DNA of 64,000 nucleotides from Pseudomonas ceruminis (GTDB lineage: Bacteria; Pseudomonadota; Gammaproteobacteria; Pseudomonadales; Pseudomonadaceae), in assembly GCF_021602025.1 (NCBI RefSeq), contig NZ_BQHW01000011.1:62001-126000 (forward strand). The letters run 5' to 3'. Shown here piece after piece: positions 47,007 through 56,133 of the stretch. A program made the position numbers and the translations under genes. The notes under the pieces are model-generated. The model had not been told where the DNA came from and made no database searches. It saw only the letters and a program-made list of their open reading frames with translations. Each line of letters starts with the position of its first letter. Position 1 is the stretch's first letter.

Positions 47007-47630
47007 ATGTTACGGATATTAGGCAGAGCGTCTTCCATCAATGTGCGCAAGGTCTTGTGGGCGTGCACCGAGTTCGATGTCCCGTTCGAACGCGAAGACT
47101 GGGGCACAGGCTACCAGCCCACCGATACGCCTCAGTTCCTGGCACTGAACCCCAATGCCATGGTGCCAGTGGTCCAGGATGGCGACTTCACCCTGTGGGA
47201 GTCCAACACCATCATCCGCTACCTTGCCACACGCTACGGCGAGGCGGCCTTCTACCCGACCGAAGCACGCGCCAGGGCAGGCGTGGATCAGTGGATCGAC
47301 TGGCAGGCCTCGGACCTGAACCGCTCGTGGAGCTACGCGTTCATGTCGCTGGTGCGCCATTCACCGGCCCACCAGGACCCTCAGGCCCTCGCCGAGGGGT
47401 GCGCACAGTGGTCGCATTACATGCACATACTTGACCGGCAATTGGCCCTGACCGGAGCCTATGTGGCCGGAGGGCGGTTCACCCTGGCCGACATCCCCAT
47501 CGGCCTGTCGGTGAACCGCTGGTTCGAGACACCTTTGGAGCACCCGCCTCTGCCGGCTGTACGCGACTATTACGAGCGGCTGAGCGAGCGCCCGGGTTTT
47601 CTGGCCCATGGACGCAACGGCATGGCTTAA
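47007..47630 (+). CDS. Glutathione S-transferase family protein
   Basis: A 207-residue cytosolic GST. The start ATG 47007 has AAGGA upstream. The N-terminal thioredoxin-like domain (about 1-80) has [16 protein letters not shown] at the glutathione site, and [21 protein letters not shown] contains the cis-Pro and the ES motif contacting the gamma-glutamyl group. An all-helical C-terminal domain follows. It conjugates glutathione to electrophiles or acts as a thiol lyase. It lies 75 bases after the receptor on the same strand, so it could belong to sulfur metabolism, but co-regulation is not shown. Confidence 0.88.
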   Translation: MLRILGRASSINVRKVLWACTEFDVPFEREDWGTGYQPTDTPQFLALNPNAMVPVVQDGDFTLWESNTIIRYLATRYGEAAFYPTEARARAGVDQWIDWQASDLNRSWSYAFMSLVRHSPAHQDPQALAEGCAQWSHYMHILDRQLALTGAYVAGGRFTLADIPIGLSVNRWFETPLEHPPLPAVRDYYERLSERPGFLAHGRNGMA

Positions 47631-47677
47631 GCCGGTGAGGGCAATGCCGCGCTCGCAAATGAATTGACAGCCTACCT

Positions 47678-47737
47678 CCCACGCCCACAGCGATTTGCGT
47701 CAACGTTCAGACGTTGTCGCAAATCGCTGTGGCGTGG
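47678..47737. repeat. Long near-perfect 60-base hairpin between convergent genes
   Basis: The left arm from 47678 and the right arm to 47737 pair over about 27 positions, including CAGCGATTTGCG with CGCAAATCGCTG and an inner CAACGT-TCAG-ACGTTG stem-loop, with one T/T mismatch and one slipped base. It is flanked by similar segments (GCTCGCAAATGAA at 47651 and GCTGCAAATGAA at 47740). It may be a bidirectional terminator or a small palindromic repeat element. Confidence 0.6.
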
Positions 47738-47765
47738 GCGCTGCAAATGAACGTGTTGCGGTGGT

Positions 47766-48932
47766 CTATGACAGTTGGCTTGCCAGTGCCTGGGGCCGAG
47801 CGCGCCAGGCAACGGTCAACACCAGACCCAGCCCTGCCATCAACGCCCCGGCCCAGGAAATCGCCGGATACCCCAGCCCGGCATTGATCACCGCTCCCCC
47901 CAGCGCAGCACCGATGGCATTGCCCAGGTTGAAGGCACCGATGTTCACCGCCGAAGCCAGGTTTGGCGCCTCTTTGGCAGCCTCCATCACACGCATCTGC
48001 AGCGGCGGTACCAGAGCAAAGCTGGCAGCACCCCAGACCAGAATCGCCACGGCCGTCGGCAGCGGCCAGCCCAGCAGCAGCGGGAACACCAGCAACACGG
48101 CGATCAGCACGGCCAGCGAGACAATCAACGTTCTGTCCACCGAGCGGTCCGCCGCCTTGCCGCCCCACACGTTGCCAAAGGTCAGGCCCACACCGAACAG
48201 CACCAGCATGGCCGTGATAAAGGTGGTAGAAGCCTGGGCCTCGCTGTGCAGGATTGGCGCGATATAGGTGAACACGGTGAACATCGCACTGGAACCAACC
48301 ACCGTCAGCGCCAACGCCGACAGCACCGGCCCACGCCCCAGCACGCGGATTTCGGCCATGGCACCACCGCTTTCTGGCAGCGGCAGGTTGGGCAAGGCAA
48401 ACCACAGCGCTGTCATCGTCACCAACCCCAGGCCGGCAATGCCCCAGAACGCGGTGCGCCAACCCAGCAGCTCACCAAACCAGGTGGCCAGCGGCACACC
48501 GCCGATGGTGGCCAGTGTCAGCCCCATGAACATGGCAGCGACCGCTCCGGCACGTTTCTCGGGGGGCACTACACTGGCCGCGACGATAGAGCCGACACCA
48601 AAAAACGCGCCGTGGTTGAGCGAGGTCACGACACGGGCGATCAGCAGGCTCTGGTAGTCAGTGGCCAGTGCCGACATCAGGTTGCCCAAGGTGAAGATGG
48701 CCATCAGCCCGATCAGCAGGTAACGCCGAGGGACCTTGCCGGTGGTCAAGGTCATCAGCGGGGCGCCGATCAGCACGCCGATCGCATAGGCACTGACCAG
48801 CAGGCCCGCTGCAGGGATCGATACGCCAAGGTCGTTGGCGATACTGGGCAACATGCCCATGGGGGCGAACTCGGTGACACCGATGCCGAAGGCACCGACG
48901 GCGAGTGCGACGAGAGGTGGATTGATGCGCAT
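47766..48932 (-). CDS. MFS transporter, DHA1 family (AraJ/YdhP-like)
   Basis: A 388-residue permease with 12 predicted membrane segments. The start ATG 48932 has AGGAG upstream. N-terminal GVTEFAPMGMLPSIANDLGVS and the loop GKVPRRYLL are typical of the AraJ/arabinose-efflux-like DHA1 group. It exports an unknown small molecule. It is divergent from a LysR gene 95 bases away, which is the usual arrangement for local control. Confidence 0.9.
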   Translation of the reverse strand: MRINPPLVALAVGAFGIGVTEFAPMGMLPSIANDLGVSIPAAGLLVSAYAIGVLIGAPLMTLTTGKVPRRYLLIGLMAIFTLGNLMSALATDYQSLLIARVVTSLNHGAFFGVGSIVAASVVPPEKRAGAVAAMFMGLTLATIGGVPLATWFGELLGWRTAFWGIAGLGLVTMTALWFALPNLPLPESGGAMAEIRVLGRGPVLSALALTVVGSSAMFTVFTYIAPILHSEAQASTTFITAMLVLFGVGLTFGNVWGGKAADRSVDRTLIVSLAVLIAVLLVFPLLLGWPLPTAVAILVWGAASFALVPPLQMRVMEAAKEAPNLASAVNIGAFNLGNAIGAALGGAVINAGLGYPAISWAGALMAGLGLVLTVAWRARPQALASQLS

Positions 48933-49027
48933 GGAAGTGCTCCTTATCTGTGCGTGGAATGCTACGATTCGCGCTTTGAAAGCACTAGACCGCTTTTCTG
49001 GCAACCACCTTTGCGCAAGGGGCACAA

Positions 49028-49939
49028 ATGGATTACAACGGGCGATCCGGCGAGATGGAGATTTTTGCCAAGGTGGTGGATGAAGGCAGCCTGTCTGCTG
49101 CGGCGCGGGCGTTAGGCCTGACGCCTTCGGCGGTCAGCCGTATCATTGCGCGGACCGAACAGCGCCTGGGCACGCGCCTGCTGTTGCGCACCACACGGGC
49201 AATCAACCTCACAGCAGAGGGCGAGGCCTACCTGCGTGGCGCGCGGCGCATCCTTGCCGACATGGTCGAGGTCGAAGAGGCCATCACCGACCAGGGCGTG
49301 CCCAGAGGCCGATTAAGGGTCAGCGCAGCGCTTGGCCATGGCAGGCAGACAGTGGTGCCGCTGGTGGCCGCATTCAGCGCCCTTTACCCGCAGGTGCTGG
49401 TCGACCTGACGTTGAGTGACGAGATTGCCGACGTTCTCGGCGGTCAGGCCGATGTGGCCCTGCGCTTTGGCCACCTGCCAGACAGCTCGTTGAGCGCCCG
49501 CTACATTGGCGACACCGGTGGGGTGATCGTCGCCTCGCCCGAGTACCTGGCGCGTTGCGGCACACCGCAGGAGCCTGAAGACCTCGCCCGGCACAACTGC
49601 CTGCGCTTCAACTTCCGCCGTGCGGCACCCGACTGGCCGTTCCGCCGCGACGGGCAGGATTTTTCGCTGAAGGTCAACGGCAACATCGAATGCAGCAGCG
49701 GCGAGGCACTGGCCCAACTGACCAGGCTGGGGGCAGGCATCGCGCGGATCGGCATCTTCACCGTGGCCGAGGAGCTGAAAAGCGGCCAACTGGTGCCGGT
49801 GCTCGAAGCATTCAACCCCGGCGACCGCGAGCCGATCCACGCCGTGTTCGTGGGTGGCCCGGCGATGCCGGCGCGGGTACGGGTGTTCGTGGACTTCATG
49901 GTGCAGCACCATCAGGGCTGGCCGGCGGTGCAGGCCTAG
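49028..49939 (+). CDS. LysR-family transcriptional regulator
   Basis: A 303-residue regulator with N-terminal winged HTH (about 8-66, GSLSAAARALGLTPSAVSRIIARTE) and a C-terminal periplasmic-binding-like effector domain. It probably controls the divergent MFS gene. The shared gap contains a near-palindrome GCGCTTT-G-AAAGCAC at 48971-48985, which could be part of its operator. The inducer is not known. Confidence 0.9.
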   Translation: MDYNGRSGEMEIFAKVVDEGSLSAAARALGLTPSAVSRIIARTEQRLGTRLLLRTTRAINLTAEGEAYLRGARRILADMVEVEEAITDQGVPRGRLRVSAALGHGRQTVVPLVAAFSALYPQVLVDLTLSDEIADVLGGQADVALRFGHLPDSSLSARYIGDTGGVIVASPEYLARCGTPQEPEDLARHNCLRFNFRRAAPDWPFRRDGQDFSLKVNGNIECSSGEALAQLTRLGAGIARIGIFTVAEELKSGQLVPVLEAFNPGDREPIHAVFVGGPAMPARVRVFVDFMVQHHQGWPAVQA

Positions 49940-50037
49940 GCCGCGCATTCATAAGGAACGTCTGCCTCTGCACAGCCTCCCACAGTAATGCAGAGCGAAC
50001 GGCGCACTGCCCATTCACGCTTGGAGGACAGGCTCAG

Positions 50038-50730
50038 ATGAAAAAGATCCTGATGGTGCTGACATCCCACGACCAATTGGGCGACACCGGCAAAAAAACC
50101 GGCTTCTGGCTGGAAGAGTTTGCCGCCCCCTACTACGTGTTTCTCGACGCCGACGCTGACGTCACCCTGGCCTCGCCCAAGGGCGGCCAGCCACCGCTGG
50201 ACCCGAAAAGCGATGAGCCAGACGCCCAGACCGACGCGACCCGGCGCTTTCGCAGCGATAACGAAGCACAGATTACGCTGGCCGACACGGTACCGTTGGG
50301 TGAGGTCGACCCGTACGACTTCGACGCCGTGTTCTACCCCGGTGGCCATGGGCCGCTGTGGGACCTGGCCGAAGACAAGGATTCAAAAACGCTGCTCGAA
50401 GCCTTCTATGCCTCCAACAAACCGATTGCCGCGGTGTGCCATGCGCCGGGGGTACTGAAGCACGTCAAGGCACCCGATGGCCATCCGGTGGTCCAGGGCA
50501 AGAAAGTGACCGGGTTCGCCAACAGCGAAGAAGAAGCGGTCGGGCTGACCCAGGTGGTGCCATTTCTGGTCGAGGACATGCTCAAGCAGAACGGGGGTGA
50601 CTATTCCAAAGCGGCGGACTGGGCAAGCTATGTCGTGGAGGATGGGCACCTGATCACCGGGCAAAACCCGGCATCGTCCGAGGCGGTGGCCAAGGCACTG
50701 CTCGACCGGCTGGCACAGGAGCCTGCATAG
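50038..50730 (+). CDS. DJ-1/PfpI (type 1 glutamine amidotransferase-like) protein
   Basis: A 230-residue protein; ATG 50038 has GGAGG about 13 bases upstream. The nucleophile elbow is AVCHAPG with Cys134, and the FYPGGHGPLWDL strand precedes it. The family includes Hsp31-type glyoxalases III and deglycases that act on methylglyoxal, and this length fits that subgroup. It is cytosolic. It follows the LysR gene by about 100 bases and may have its own promoter. Confidence 0.88.
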   Translation: MKKILMVLTSHDQLGDTGKKTGFWLEEFAAPYYVFLDADADVTLASPKGGQPPLDPKSDEPDAQTDATRRFRSDNEAQITLADTVPLGEVDPYDFDAVFYPGGHGPLWDLAEDKDSKTLLEAFYASNKPIAAVCHAPGVLKHVKAPDGHPVVQGKKVTGFANSEEEAVGLTQVVPFLVEDMLKQNGGDYSKAADWASYVVEDGHLITGQNPASSEAVAKALLDRLAQEPA

Positions 50731-50734
50731 GCCA

Positions 50735-50811
50735 GCCCCTGCGGCAACGGGTTTGCCTGCGGTGGCAATGTCGGCCGCAGCCTTCGCGGGCAAACCCGCT
50801 GCCACAGGTAC
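50735..50811. repeat. Inverted pair of REP elements (REPIN-like)
   Basis: The right copy contains GCCTTCGCGGGCAAACCCGC (from about 50779). The left copy (about 50735-50766, CGGGTTTGCCTGCGGTGGC) is its imperfect reverse complement. Together they form the doublet seen in Pseudomonas REPINs, located between convergent genes. Confidence 0.75.
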
Positions 50812-50835
50812 GGTGCTCACACACCGTCGGCGAAT

Positions 50836-51720
50836 CTAGCGAAAGATCAACGAGTGGTGCACTGCCCCACCCGTGCGCGCACCGTCCCCCACCGCGATGG
50901 CCACATTACCTGCCGCCACGGCCGCATCCCCGCAGGCAAATACCCCAGGCACGCTGGTCTCGCGCATGGCATCCACCTTGATGAACGGCCCCATCGGACC
51001 ATCCTCGAAGGCACACCCCAATCGCTCAGGCACCGGGCTGGCCATGCGTGTGCGGGGCTGGGTGAACAGCCCGGCAAGCTCGACCACACGGCCACTGGTC
51101 AGCCTCACATCGGCACCCTCACCCCCCACTGACACCACCCCCTCGCGCTCCACGTGCACATTGCGCTTGTGCAGCTGGGCCAATTGCTCGCCATCCGGCT
51201 CGAACACCCCATTGAGGAAGAAGGTCGTCGGCCCCCAGTCGGGCAACATCATCGCGTGGTGGATCGCCACCGGTGAAGCCGCCAGTACGCCTATCGGGCC
51301 GCCATCCAGTTCATAGCCGTGGCAATACGGGCAATGGAACACGCTCTGCCCCCAACGCTGCATCAGGCCGGGCACTGCCGGCAGCTCATCCACCACACCG
51401 GCGGCCAGCACCAGGCGCCGCCCGCCATACTGCTCACCGTTCGCGGTGGTGACCACGAACGCATCCACCGCGCCCGACGCGCAAACCGCCGATTGCGCAC
51501 ACCACTCCACCGTTGGATAAGCCAGCAATTGCGCACGGGCTTCGCCGGCGATGACGCCGGGGTTACGCCCATCCTGGCCGAGAAAGCCATGGGAGCTATG
51601 GGCAAAACGATTACGCCGCACACCGGCATCGATCACCAGCACCTTGCGGCGCGCACGCGCCAGCTGCAGGCCCGCAGAAATACCGGCATAGCTGCCCCCC
51701 ACAATGATGACGTCGAACAT
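50836..51720 (-). CDS. Thioredoxin reductase-like NAD(P)/FAD oxidoreductase
   Basis: A 294-residue flavoprotein. The start ATG 51720 begins directly with the FAD-binding GxGxxA-type motif VIIVGGSYAGISAG. A CPYC pair at residues 130-133 (HCPYCHGYE) is in the position of the TrxB redox disulfide. The C-terminal FACGDAAV segment binds FAD. It may reduce a thioredoxin-like or glutaredoxin-like partner. It is divergent from an Rrf2 regulator across a 145-base gap that holds a large inverted repeat. Confidence 0.9.
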   Translation of the reverse strand: MFDVIIVGGSYAGISAGLQLARARRKVLVIDAGVRRNRFAHSSHGFLGQDGRNPGVIAGEARAQLLAYPTVEWCAQSAVCASGAVDAFVVTTANGEQYGGRRLVLAAGVVDELPAVPGLMQRWGQSVFHCPYCHGYELDGGPIGVLAASPVAIHHAMMLPDWGPTTFFLNGVFEPDGEQLAQLHKRNVHVEREGVVSVGGEGADVRLTSGRVVELAGLFTQPRTRMASPVPERLGCAFEDGPMGPFIKVDAMRETSVPGVFACGDAAVAAGNVAIAVGDGARTGGAVHHSLIFR

Positions 51721-51761
51721 GTGCTCATGTCTCCCAGGGCCTCGGGCCCATCCGATGAATT

Positions 51762-51826
51762 CACGACACAACGTAAGTTACATGATATGCGCAGGTCAAT
51801 ACTCTTGTAACCTTTGTTGTTTCGTG
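51762..51826. promoter_or_regulatory. Large inverted repeat, candidate Rrf2 operator
   Basis: A 23-base left arm (51762-51784) and right arm (51804-51826), 18 of 23 positions complementary, separated by 19 bases. Each arm carries the half CACGA-N-ACAAC and a GTTACA-type half. It lies midway between the divergent flavoprotein and Rrf2 genes, an ideal position for autoregulation of both promoters. Confidence 0.65.
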
Positions 51827-51865
51827 TGAGGCTGACGGTTCTCTCGACCTGGCTTCCCTCCCCCC

Positions 51866-52294
51866 ATGAGAAACGACACCCGCTTGTCCCGCATGCTGCA
51901 CGTGCTGATCCACATGGCCCGCCACGACAGACCGTCGACCTCGGAGACCATCGCGCAGATGCTCGGCACCAACCCGGTGGTGGTACGCAGGACCATGGCC
52001 CTGCTCAAGGAGCACGGCTATGTACGTTCGGAAAAAGGGCATCGCGGGGGGTGGACGCTGGCCAAACCGCTGGCGGATATCACCTTGCTGAACATCCACG
52101 AGGCGTTGGGTGGGGCCTCGATCTTTGCGATCGGGTTATCCACCGACCATCCGCAGTGCCTGGTGGAACAGGCCGTGAATGCAGCGTTGACCGACGCGTT
52201 CGAGGCGGCGCAGGCGCTGTTGCTGGAGCGCTTGGGGAGCGTGACACTGGAGCAATTGGCGGCAGATTTCGAGGGCCGATTCCAGGCGCTTTAG
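51866..52294 (+). CDS. Rrf2-family transcriptional regulator
   Basis: A 142-residue winged-HTH protein of the Rrf2 group (TSETIAQMLGTNPVVVRRTMALLKEHGYV then GGWTLAKPLADITL). The three-cysteine Fe-S cluster set of IscR/NsrR is absent; only one Cys is visible (HPQCLVEQ), resembling single-Cys redox sensors of the YwnA/CymR-like type. It likely represses the divergent thioredoxin-reductase-like gene and itself. Confidence 0.88.
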   Translation: MRNDTRLSRMLHVLIHMARHDRPSTSETIAQMLGTNPVVVRRTMALLKEHGYVRSEKGHRGGWTLAKPLADITLLNIHEALGGASIFAIGLSTDHPQCLVEQAVNAALTDAFEAAQALLLERLGSVTLEQLAADFEGRFQAL

Positions 52295-52309
52295 TGGCGG
52301 CCTTGTCGG

Positions 52310-52327
52310 GAGCGGGTTTCCCCGCTC
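52310..52327. terminator. Hairpin after the Rrf2 gene
   Basis: Perfect arms GAGCGGG and CCCGCTC with loop TTTC, 16 bases after the Rrf2 stop and 39 bases before the convergent alcohol dehydrogenase stop. It is probably a bidirectional terminator or a REP core; there is no T run. Confidence 0.5.
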
Positions 52328-52365
52328 TCAACGGTGGGGTGCTGGGTCACTGGGTGCGATCAACC

Positions 52366-53376
52366 TCAGCCTGCAAAATTGATCACCATGCGGCCCTTGA
52401 TCTTGCCCTCGAGCATCTCATCGAAAATGTCGTTGATGTCTTCGATCGGGCGCAGCGTCACTTTCGGCACCACCTTGCCTTGTGCCGCGAATTCGAAGGC
52501 TTCGAGCAAGTCCTGACGCGTACCGACCAGCGACCCCACGACTTCGATGCCATCGAGCACCAGCCGTGGAATGTCCAGGCTCATGGCTTCAGACGGCAGC
52601 CCCACGGCCACCAACCGCCCACCGGCGCGCAGCGCATCCACCGCCGAGTTGAAGGCACTTTTCGATACCGCCGTGACCACGGCGGCATGCGCGCCGCCGG
52701 TCTTTTCCTGAATGATTTTCGCCACCTCCTCGCTGCGAGGGTTGAGCACCAGGTCGGCGCCCATCTCACGGGCGAACGCCAACTGTTCATCATTCACGTC
52801 AATCGCGATGACCCGGGCATTGAAGACATTCTTCGCGTACTGCAAGGCAAGGTTGCCTAGGCCACCCAGGCCATAAATGGCAATCCACTGGCCTGGGCGA
52901 ATGTTGGACGATTTAACGGCCTTGTAGGTGGTCACCCCGGCACAGGTAATGCTGCTGGCCGCAGCCGAATCGAGGCCATCCGGCACTTTCACCGCATAGT
53001 CGGCCACCACGATGCAGGCCTCGGCCATGCCGCCATCGACGGTGTAGCCAGAGTTTCTGACCTCGCGGCACAGCGTCTCGTTGCCGCTGTTGCAGTACTC
53101 GCAGTGCCCGCACCCCTGGTAGAACCAGGCCACGCTGGCACGATCCCCTACCTTGAGCGACGTGACCCCCGGCCCTATCTGCTCGACCACGCCAATGCCC
53201 TCGTGACCGAGGATCACGCCGGTCTTGTCGCCGAAATCACCGTTCTTGACATGCAGGTCGGTGTGGCAGACGCCACAGCACTGCATCTTCAGCAAGGCCT
53301 CACCGTGCGCGAGCGGTCGGAGTGTTTTTTCCACCACTTCCACACGACGCCCTTTGGCAACAACTGCAGCTTTCAT
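52366..53376 (-). CDS. adhP: Zinc-dependent alcohol dehydrogenase (AdhP-like)
   Basis: A 336-residue medium-chain dehydrogenase. The catalytic zinc ligands are in [10 protein letters not shown] and the GHEGIG region, the structural zinc site has four Cys ([15 protein letters not shown]), and the NAD-binding glycine motif is [11 protein letters not shown]. It oxidises primary alcohols or reduces aldehydes in the cytoplasm. It closely resembles AdhP/AdhA propanol-preferring enzymes. AGGAGG lies upstream of the ATG at 53376. It appears monocistronic. Confidence 0.93.
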   Translation of the reverse strand: MKAAVVAKGRRVEVVEKTLRPLAHGEALLKMQCCGVCHTDLHVKNGDFGDKTGVILGHEGIGVVEQIGPGVTSLKVGDRASVAWFYQGCGHCEYCNSGNETLCREVRNSGYTVDGGMAEACIVVADYAVKVPDGLDSAAASSITCAGVTTYKAVKSSNIRPGQWIAIYGLGGLGNLALQYAKNVFNARVIAIDVNDEQLAFAREMGADLVLNPRSEEVAKIIQEKTGGAHAAVVTAVSKSAFNSAVDALRAGGRLVAVGLPSEAMSLDIPRLVLDGIEVVGSLVGTRQDLLEAFEFAAQGKVVPKVTLRPIEDINDIFDEMLEGKIKGRMVINFAG

Positions 53377-53485
53377 GAATACCTCCTTGTGAACCTGAGT
53401 GCTTGAGTGAATGCCCGGTCAGCTTAGCCGACGTACAGGGTACGCCAACCCATACAGCTGCAACCTGGGCGGATGAACGCTCTAC

Positions 53486-55009
53486 CTACATCCAGCCAAG
53501 CCAGGACCAATAGGTACTGGCAAAGACCAGCAGTAATACATAACCGATCGCACTGACCCACAGCCCCACCCGGGCAAACTGCCGAGGCGTAAAGGTTTCG
53601 GTGCCGAGGCAAACCATGTTTTGCGGCGCGTTGATCGGCAGGATGAAGCCGAAACTGACGGCGAAACCCAGCATCATGCTCATGCCAACCCGGCTGAAGT
53701 CGCCTGGCAGCGTCTGCAGGACTGCGATCAGAATCGGTAACAGCGCCGAGGTGAGTGCGGTGGCACTGGCAAAGCCCAGGTGAATGACGATCAGGAACGC
53801 GCTGAGGATGGCAAAGACCCCCAACGTGCCGAGCGTGTCCAGGCCGGTATGCTCTACCACCTGTGCGCCCAGCCACTGCCCGGCGTGAGTACTGAGCAGC
53901 GCGCTGCCCAGGCTGATGCCTACGCCGAACACGATCACGGTCCCCCAGGGGATGCGCGCCTGCACATCCTTCCAGGTCATGACGCCAAAGCGTGGCAGCA
54001 GCAGGGTCACCAGCCCGGCATAGGTGGTGGTCGTGGTGTCGAATGGGTGCAACCGGCCTTCCGTTGCCCAAGCCAGCAACAGTACCAGCGAGACCCCGCC
54101 CAGGCGCTTCTGCGCTGCCGTCATCGGGCCAAGCGCCGCCAGGCTGCGAGTGACTCCGTCCATCCCCCCGGGCACGTTGTCGCTTTCGGGTGGCAACAGC
54201 TTCAACACCAGCGCCACCAGCACCAGTGACATGATCACCGCCCACGGCGCGCCGGCGATCAACCAGTCGATCCACGACACCCGTTCCCCGAGCATCTTGT
54301 CCATGAAACCAACGGTCAGCAGGTTCTGCGCCGCAGCGGTTTGGATCCCGACATTCCACACACTGGTGCCCTGGGCCACGATGATCATCAGGCCCGCGGC
54401 GATATTGGAGCGCAGCGGCACACCGAAGGCAGCGATCACCCCCATCATGATCGGCACCACACAGGCACTGCGCGCAGTCGCGCTGGGTACCACCAGGCTC
54501 AGCAGCACAATCACCAGCATGGCCCCCAGCAACACTCGCCGGGTGCTGGCGCCGACCTTGGTCAGGGTCACCAGTGCAATGCGCTTGTCCAGGCCGGTGT
54601 GGGTCATCGCCGCAGCAATGAACAACGCACCGACCACCAACGCCAATGCGGGGCTGGCGAAGCCGGCGAGTGCCATCGACACCCCGGCCGAAGACCCGTA
54701 GGTTTGCGCAGGGTCCGCCAGGGTCGGCGCCGTGCCCATGAGCACAGCCATCAGCGCGGTGATCATGATGGCGCTGGCCTCGTAGGACACCGCCTCGGTG
54801 ACCCAGACCACCACTGCAAACGCCAGAATCGCCAGCATTCGCTGGCCAGCGACCGGCAGGGTTTCGGGCAGGGGCAGGAACAGCACGCCAAGCAAGGCCA
54901 GGCAGGCGAAGATCAGGCCCGGCGGGAAGCGTACGGGCGCAGAAGGGGGCGATTGCAGGGCATGATCCGTCATGGGCGCGTTCACCGGCGGGCTTGAAGG
55001 GCTCAGCAT
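53486..55009 (-). CDS. DASS/SLC13-family anion carrier
   Basis: A 507-residue permease with about 12-14 membrane segments and family motifs such as VVWVTEAVSYEASAI, PSATARSACVVPIMMG and a conserved C-terminal NAPQNMVCLGTETFTP. The family moves di- and tricarboxylates, or sulfate in some branches, with Na+. The start is uncertain: ATG 55009 or ATG 54973 (MTDHAL), neither with a strong RBS. It is divergent from the 5'-nucleotidase gene. The substrate cannot be read from sequence. Confidence 0.85.
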   Translation of the reverse strand: MLSPSSPPVNAPMTDHALQSPPSAPVRFPPGLIFACLALLGVLFLPLPETLPVAGQRMLAILAFAVVVWVTEAVSYEASAIMITALMAVLMGTAPTLADPAQTYGSSAGVSMALAGFASPALALVVGALFIAAAMTHTGLDKRIALVTLTKVGASTRRVLLGAMLVIVLLSLVVPSATARSACVVPIMMGVIAAFGVPLRSNIAAGLMIIVAQGTSVWNVGIQTAAAQNLLTVGFMDKMLGERVSWIDWLIAGAPWAVIMSLVLVALVLKLLPPESDNVPGGMDGVTRSLAALGPMTAAQKRLGGVSLVLLLAWATEGRLHPFDTTTTTYAGLVTLLLPRFGVMTWKDVQARIPWGTVIVFGVGISLGSALLSTHAGQWLGAQVVEHTGLDTLGTLGVFAILSAFLIVIHLGFASATALTSALLPILIAVLQTLPGDFSRVGMSMMLGFAVSFGFILPINAPQNMVCLGTETFTPRQFARVGLWVSAIGYVLLLVFASTYWSWLGWM

Positions 55010-55133
55010 AGCGATAAAGCCAGCGACGAAAATTGCTTCAGGTCAGGCGATGAGAATTTAGCGCTCAGGCTGTCGCCAGCGATAACGCCCCTGTCGTCGT
55101 GTTAGGATCTGGCTCAGACGAAGGAAACCCGCC

Positions 55134-56126
55134 ATGCCCTACCCCATCGAACAGAAACTCGTCGTTGGCGTCGCATCCAGTGCCCTGTTTGACCTGGCCG
55201 TCTCCGACGATATTTACCAGGCCGAGGGGGTCGAAGCCTACCGCCTGCACCAGGAAGCCAACCTGGACGTGCCGTTCCCCAAGGGCGTCGCCTTCCCGTT
55301 CATCCGCCGTTTCCTGAGCATCAACCAGGCCTTCCCCGCCCAGTTGCCGGTGGAGGTGGTGCTGCTGTCGCGCAACTCGCCCGAAACCGGCCTGCGGGTA
55401 TTCCGCTCGATCGCCCACTACGGCCTGGACATCACCCGCGCAGCCTTCATGTCCGGCCGCTCGCCCTACGAGTACATCCCCGCTTTCAACGCGTCGCTGT
55501 TCCTCAGCGCCCACGAAGGGGACGTGCAGCGCGCCATCGACGCCAACTACCCCGCCGGGCTGGTACTGCCGAGCAAGATCTACGATGACGAAATCGATAC
55601 CGAACTGCGGGTCGCTTTCGACTTCGATGGCGTGATCGCCGATGACGAAGCGGAAAGCGTGTACAAGCAGCGCCAGGACCTGAACGAATTCCAGGCTCAC
55701 GAACACGCGCACAAAGCCGTCCCTCACCAGCCGGGGCCGTTGGCCGACCTGTACCGCAAGCTTTCGCTGATCCGCACGCTGGAAGACCAGAAGCTGGCGC
55801 AGGACCCGGCGTACAAACGCATCCTGCGCATCGCCATTGTCACCGCGCGCAATGCGCCTTCACATGAGCGGGTGGTGACTACCTTGAAGAATTGGGGGGT
55901 TTCGCCGGACGAGTCGTTCTTTCTGGGCGGCATGGAGAAAGACCGGGTGCTGTCGATTCTCAAGCCGCACATGTTCTTCGATGACCAGCGCAGCCACCTG
56001 ATGTCGGCGGCGGGGGATCTGCCCATGGTGCATGTGCCGTTCGGCGTGGCGAACAAGCTGCCTGAACCGCGCCAGAGCGCGAGCGAACCTGTGGCAGCGG
56101 ATTGCCCACCCGTTGATGAGGCCTAG
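55134..56126 (+). CDS. 5'-nucleotidase family protein (PF06189-like)
   Basis: A 330-residue cytosolic protein. The HAD-like catalytic segment VAFDFDGVIADDEAES lies at about 160-175, and LSRNSPETGLRVFRSI upstream is typical of the bacterial 5'-nucleotidase family, which dephosphorylates nucleoside 5'-monophosphates. AAGGA lies upstream of the ATG. It ends eight bases before the mtlR start but is not known as part of mtl operons. Confidence 0.87.
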   Translation: MPYPIEQKLVVGVASSALFDLAVSDDIYQAEGVEAYRLHQEANLDVPFPKGVAFPFIRRFLSINQAFPAQLPVEVVLLSRNSPETGLRVFRSIAHYGLDITRAAFMSGRSPYEYIPAFNASLFLSAHEGDVQRAIDANYPAGLVLPSKIYDDEIDTELRVAFDFDGVIADDEAESVYKQRQDLNEFQAHEHAHKAVPHQPGPLADLYRKLSLIRTLEDQKLAQDPAYKRILRIAIVTARNAPSHERVVTTLKNWGVSPDESFFLGGMEKDRVLSILKPHMFFDDQRSHLMSAAGDLPMVHVPFGVANKLPEPRQSASEPVAADCPPVDEA

Positions 56127-56133
56127 CGACGCC

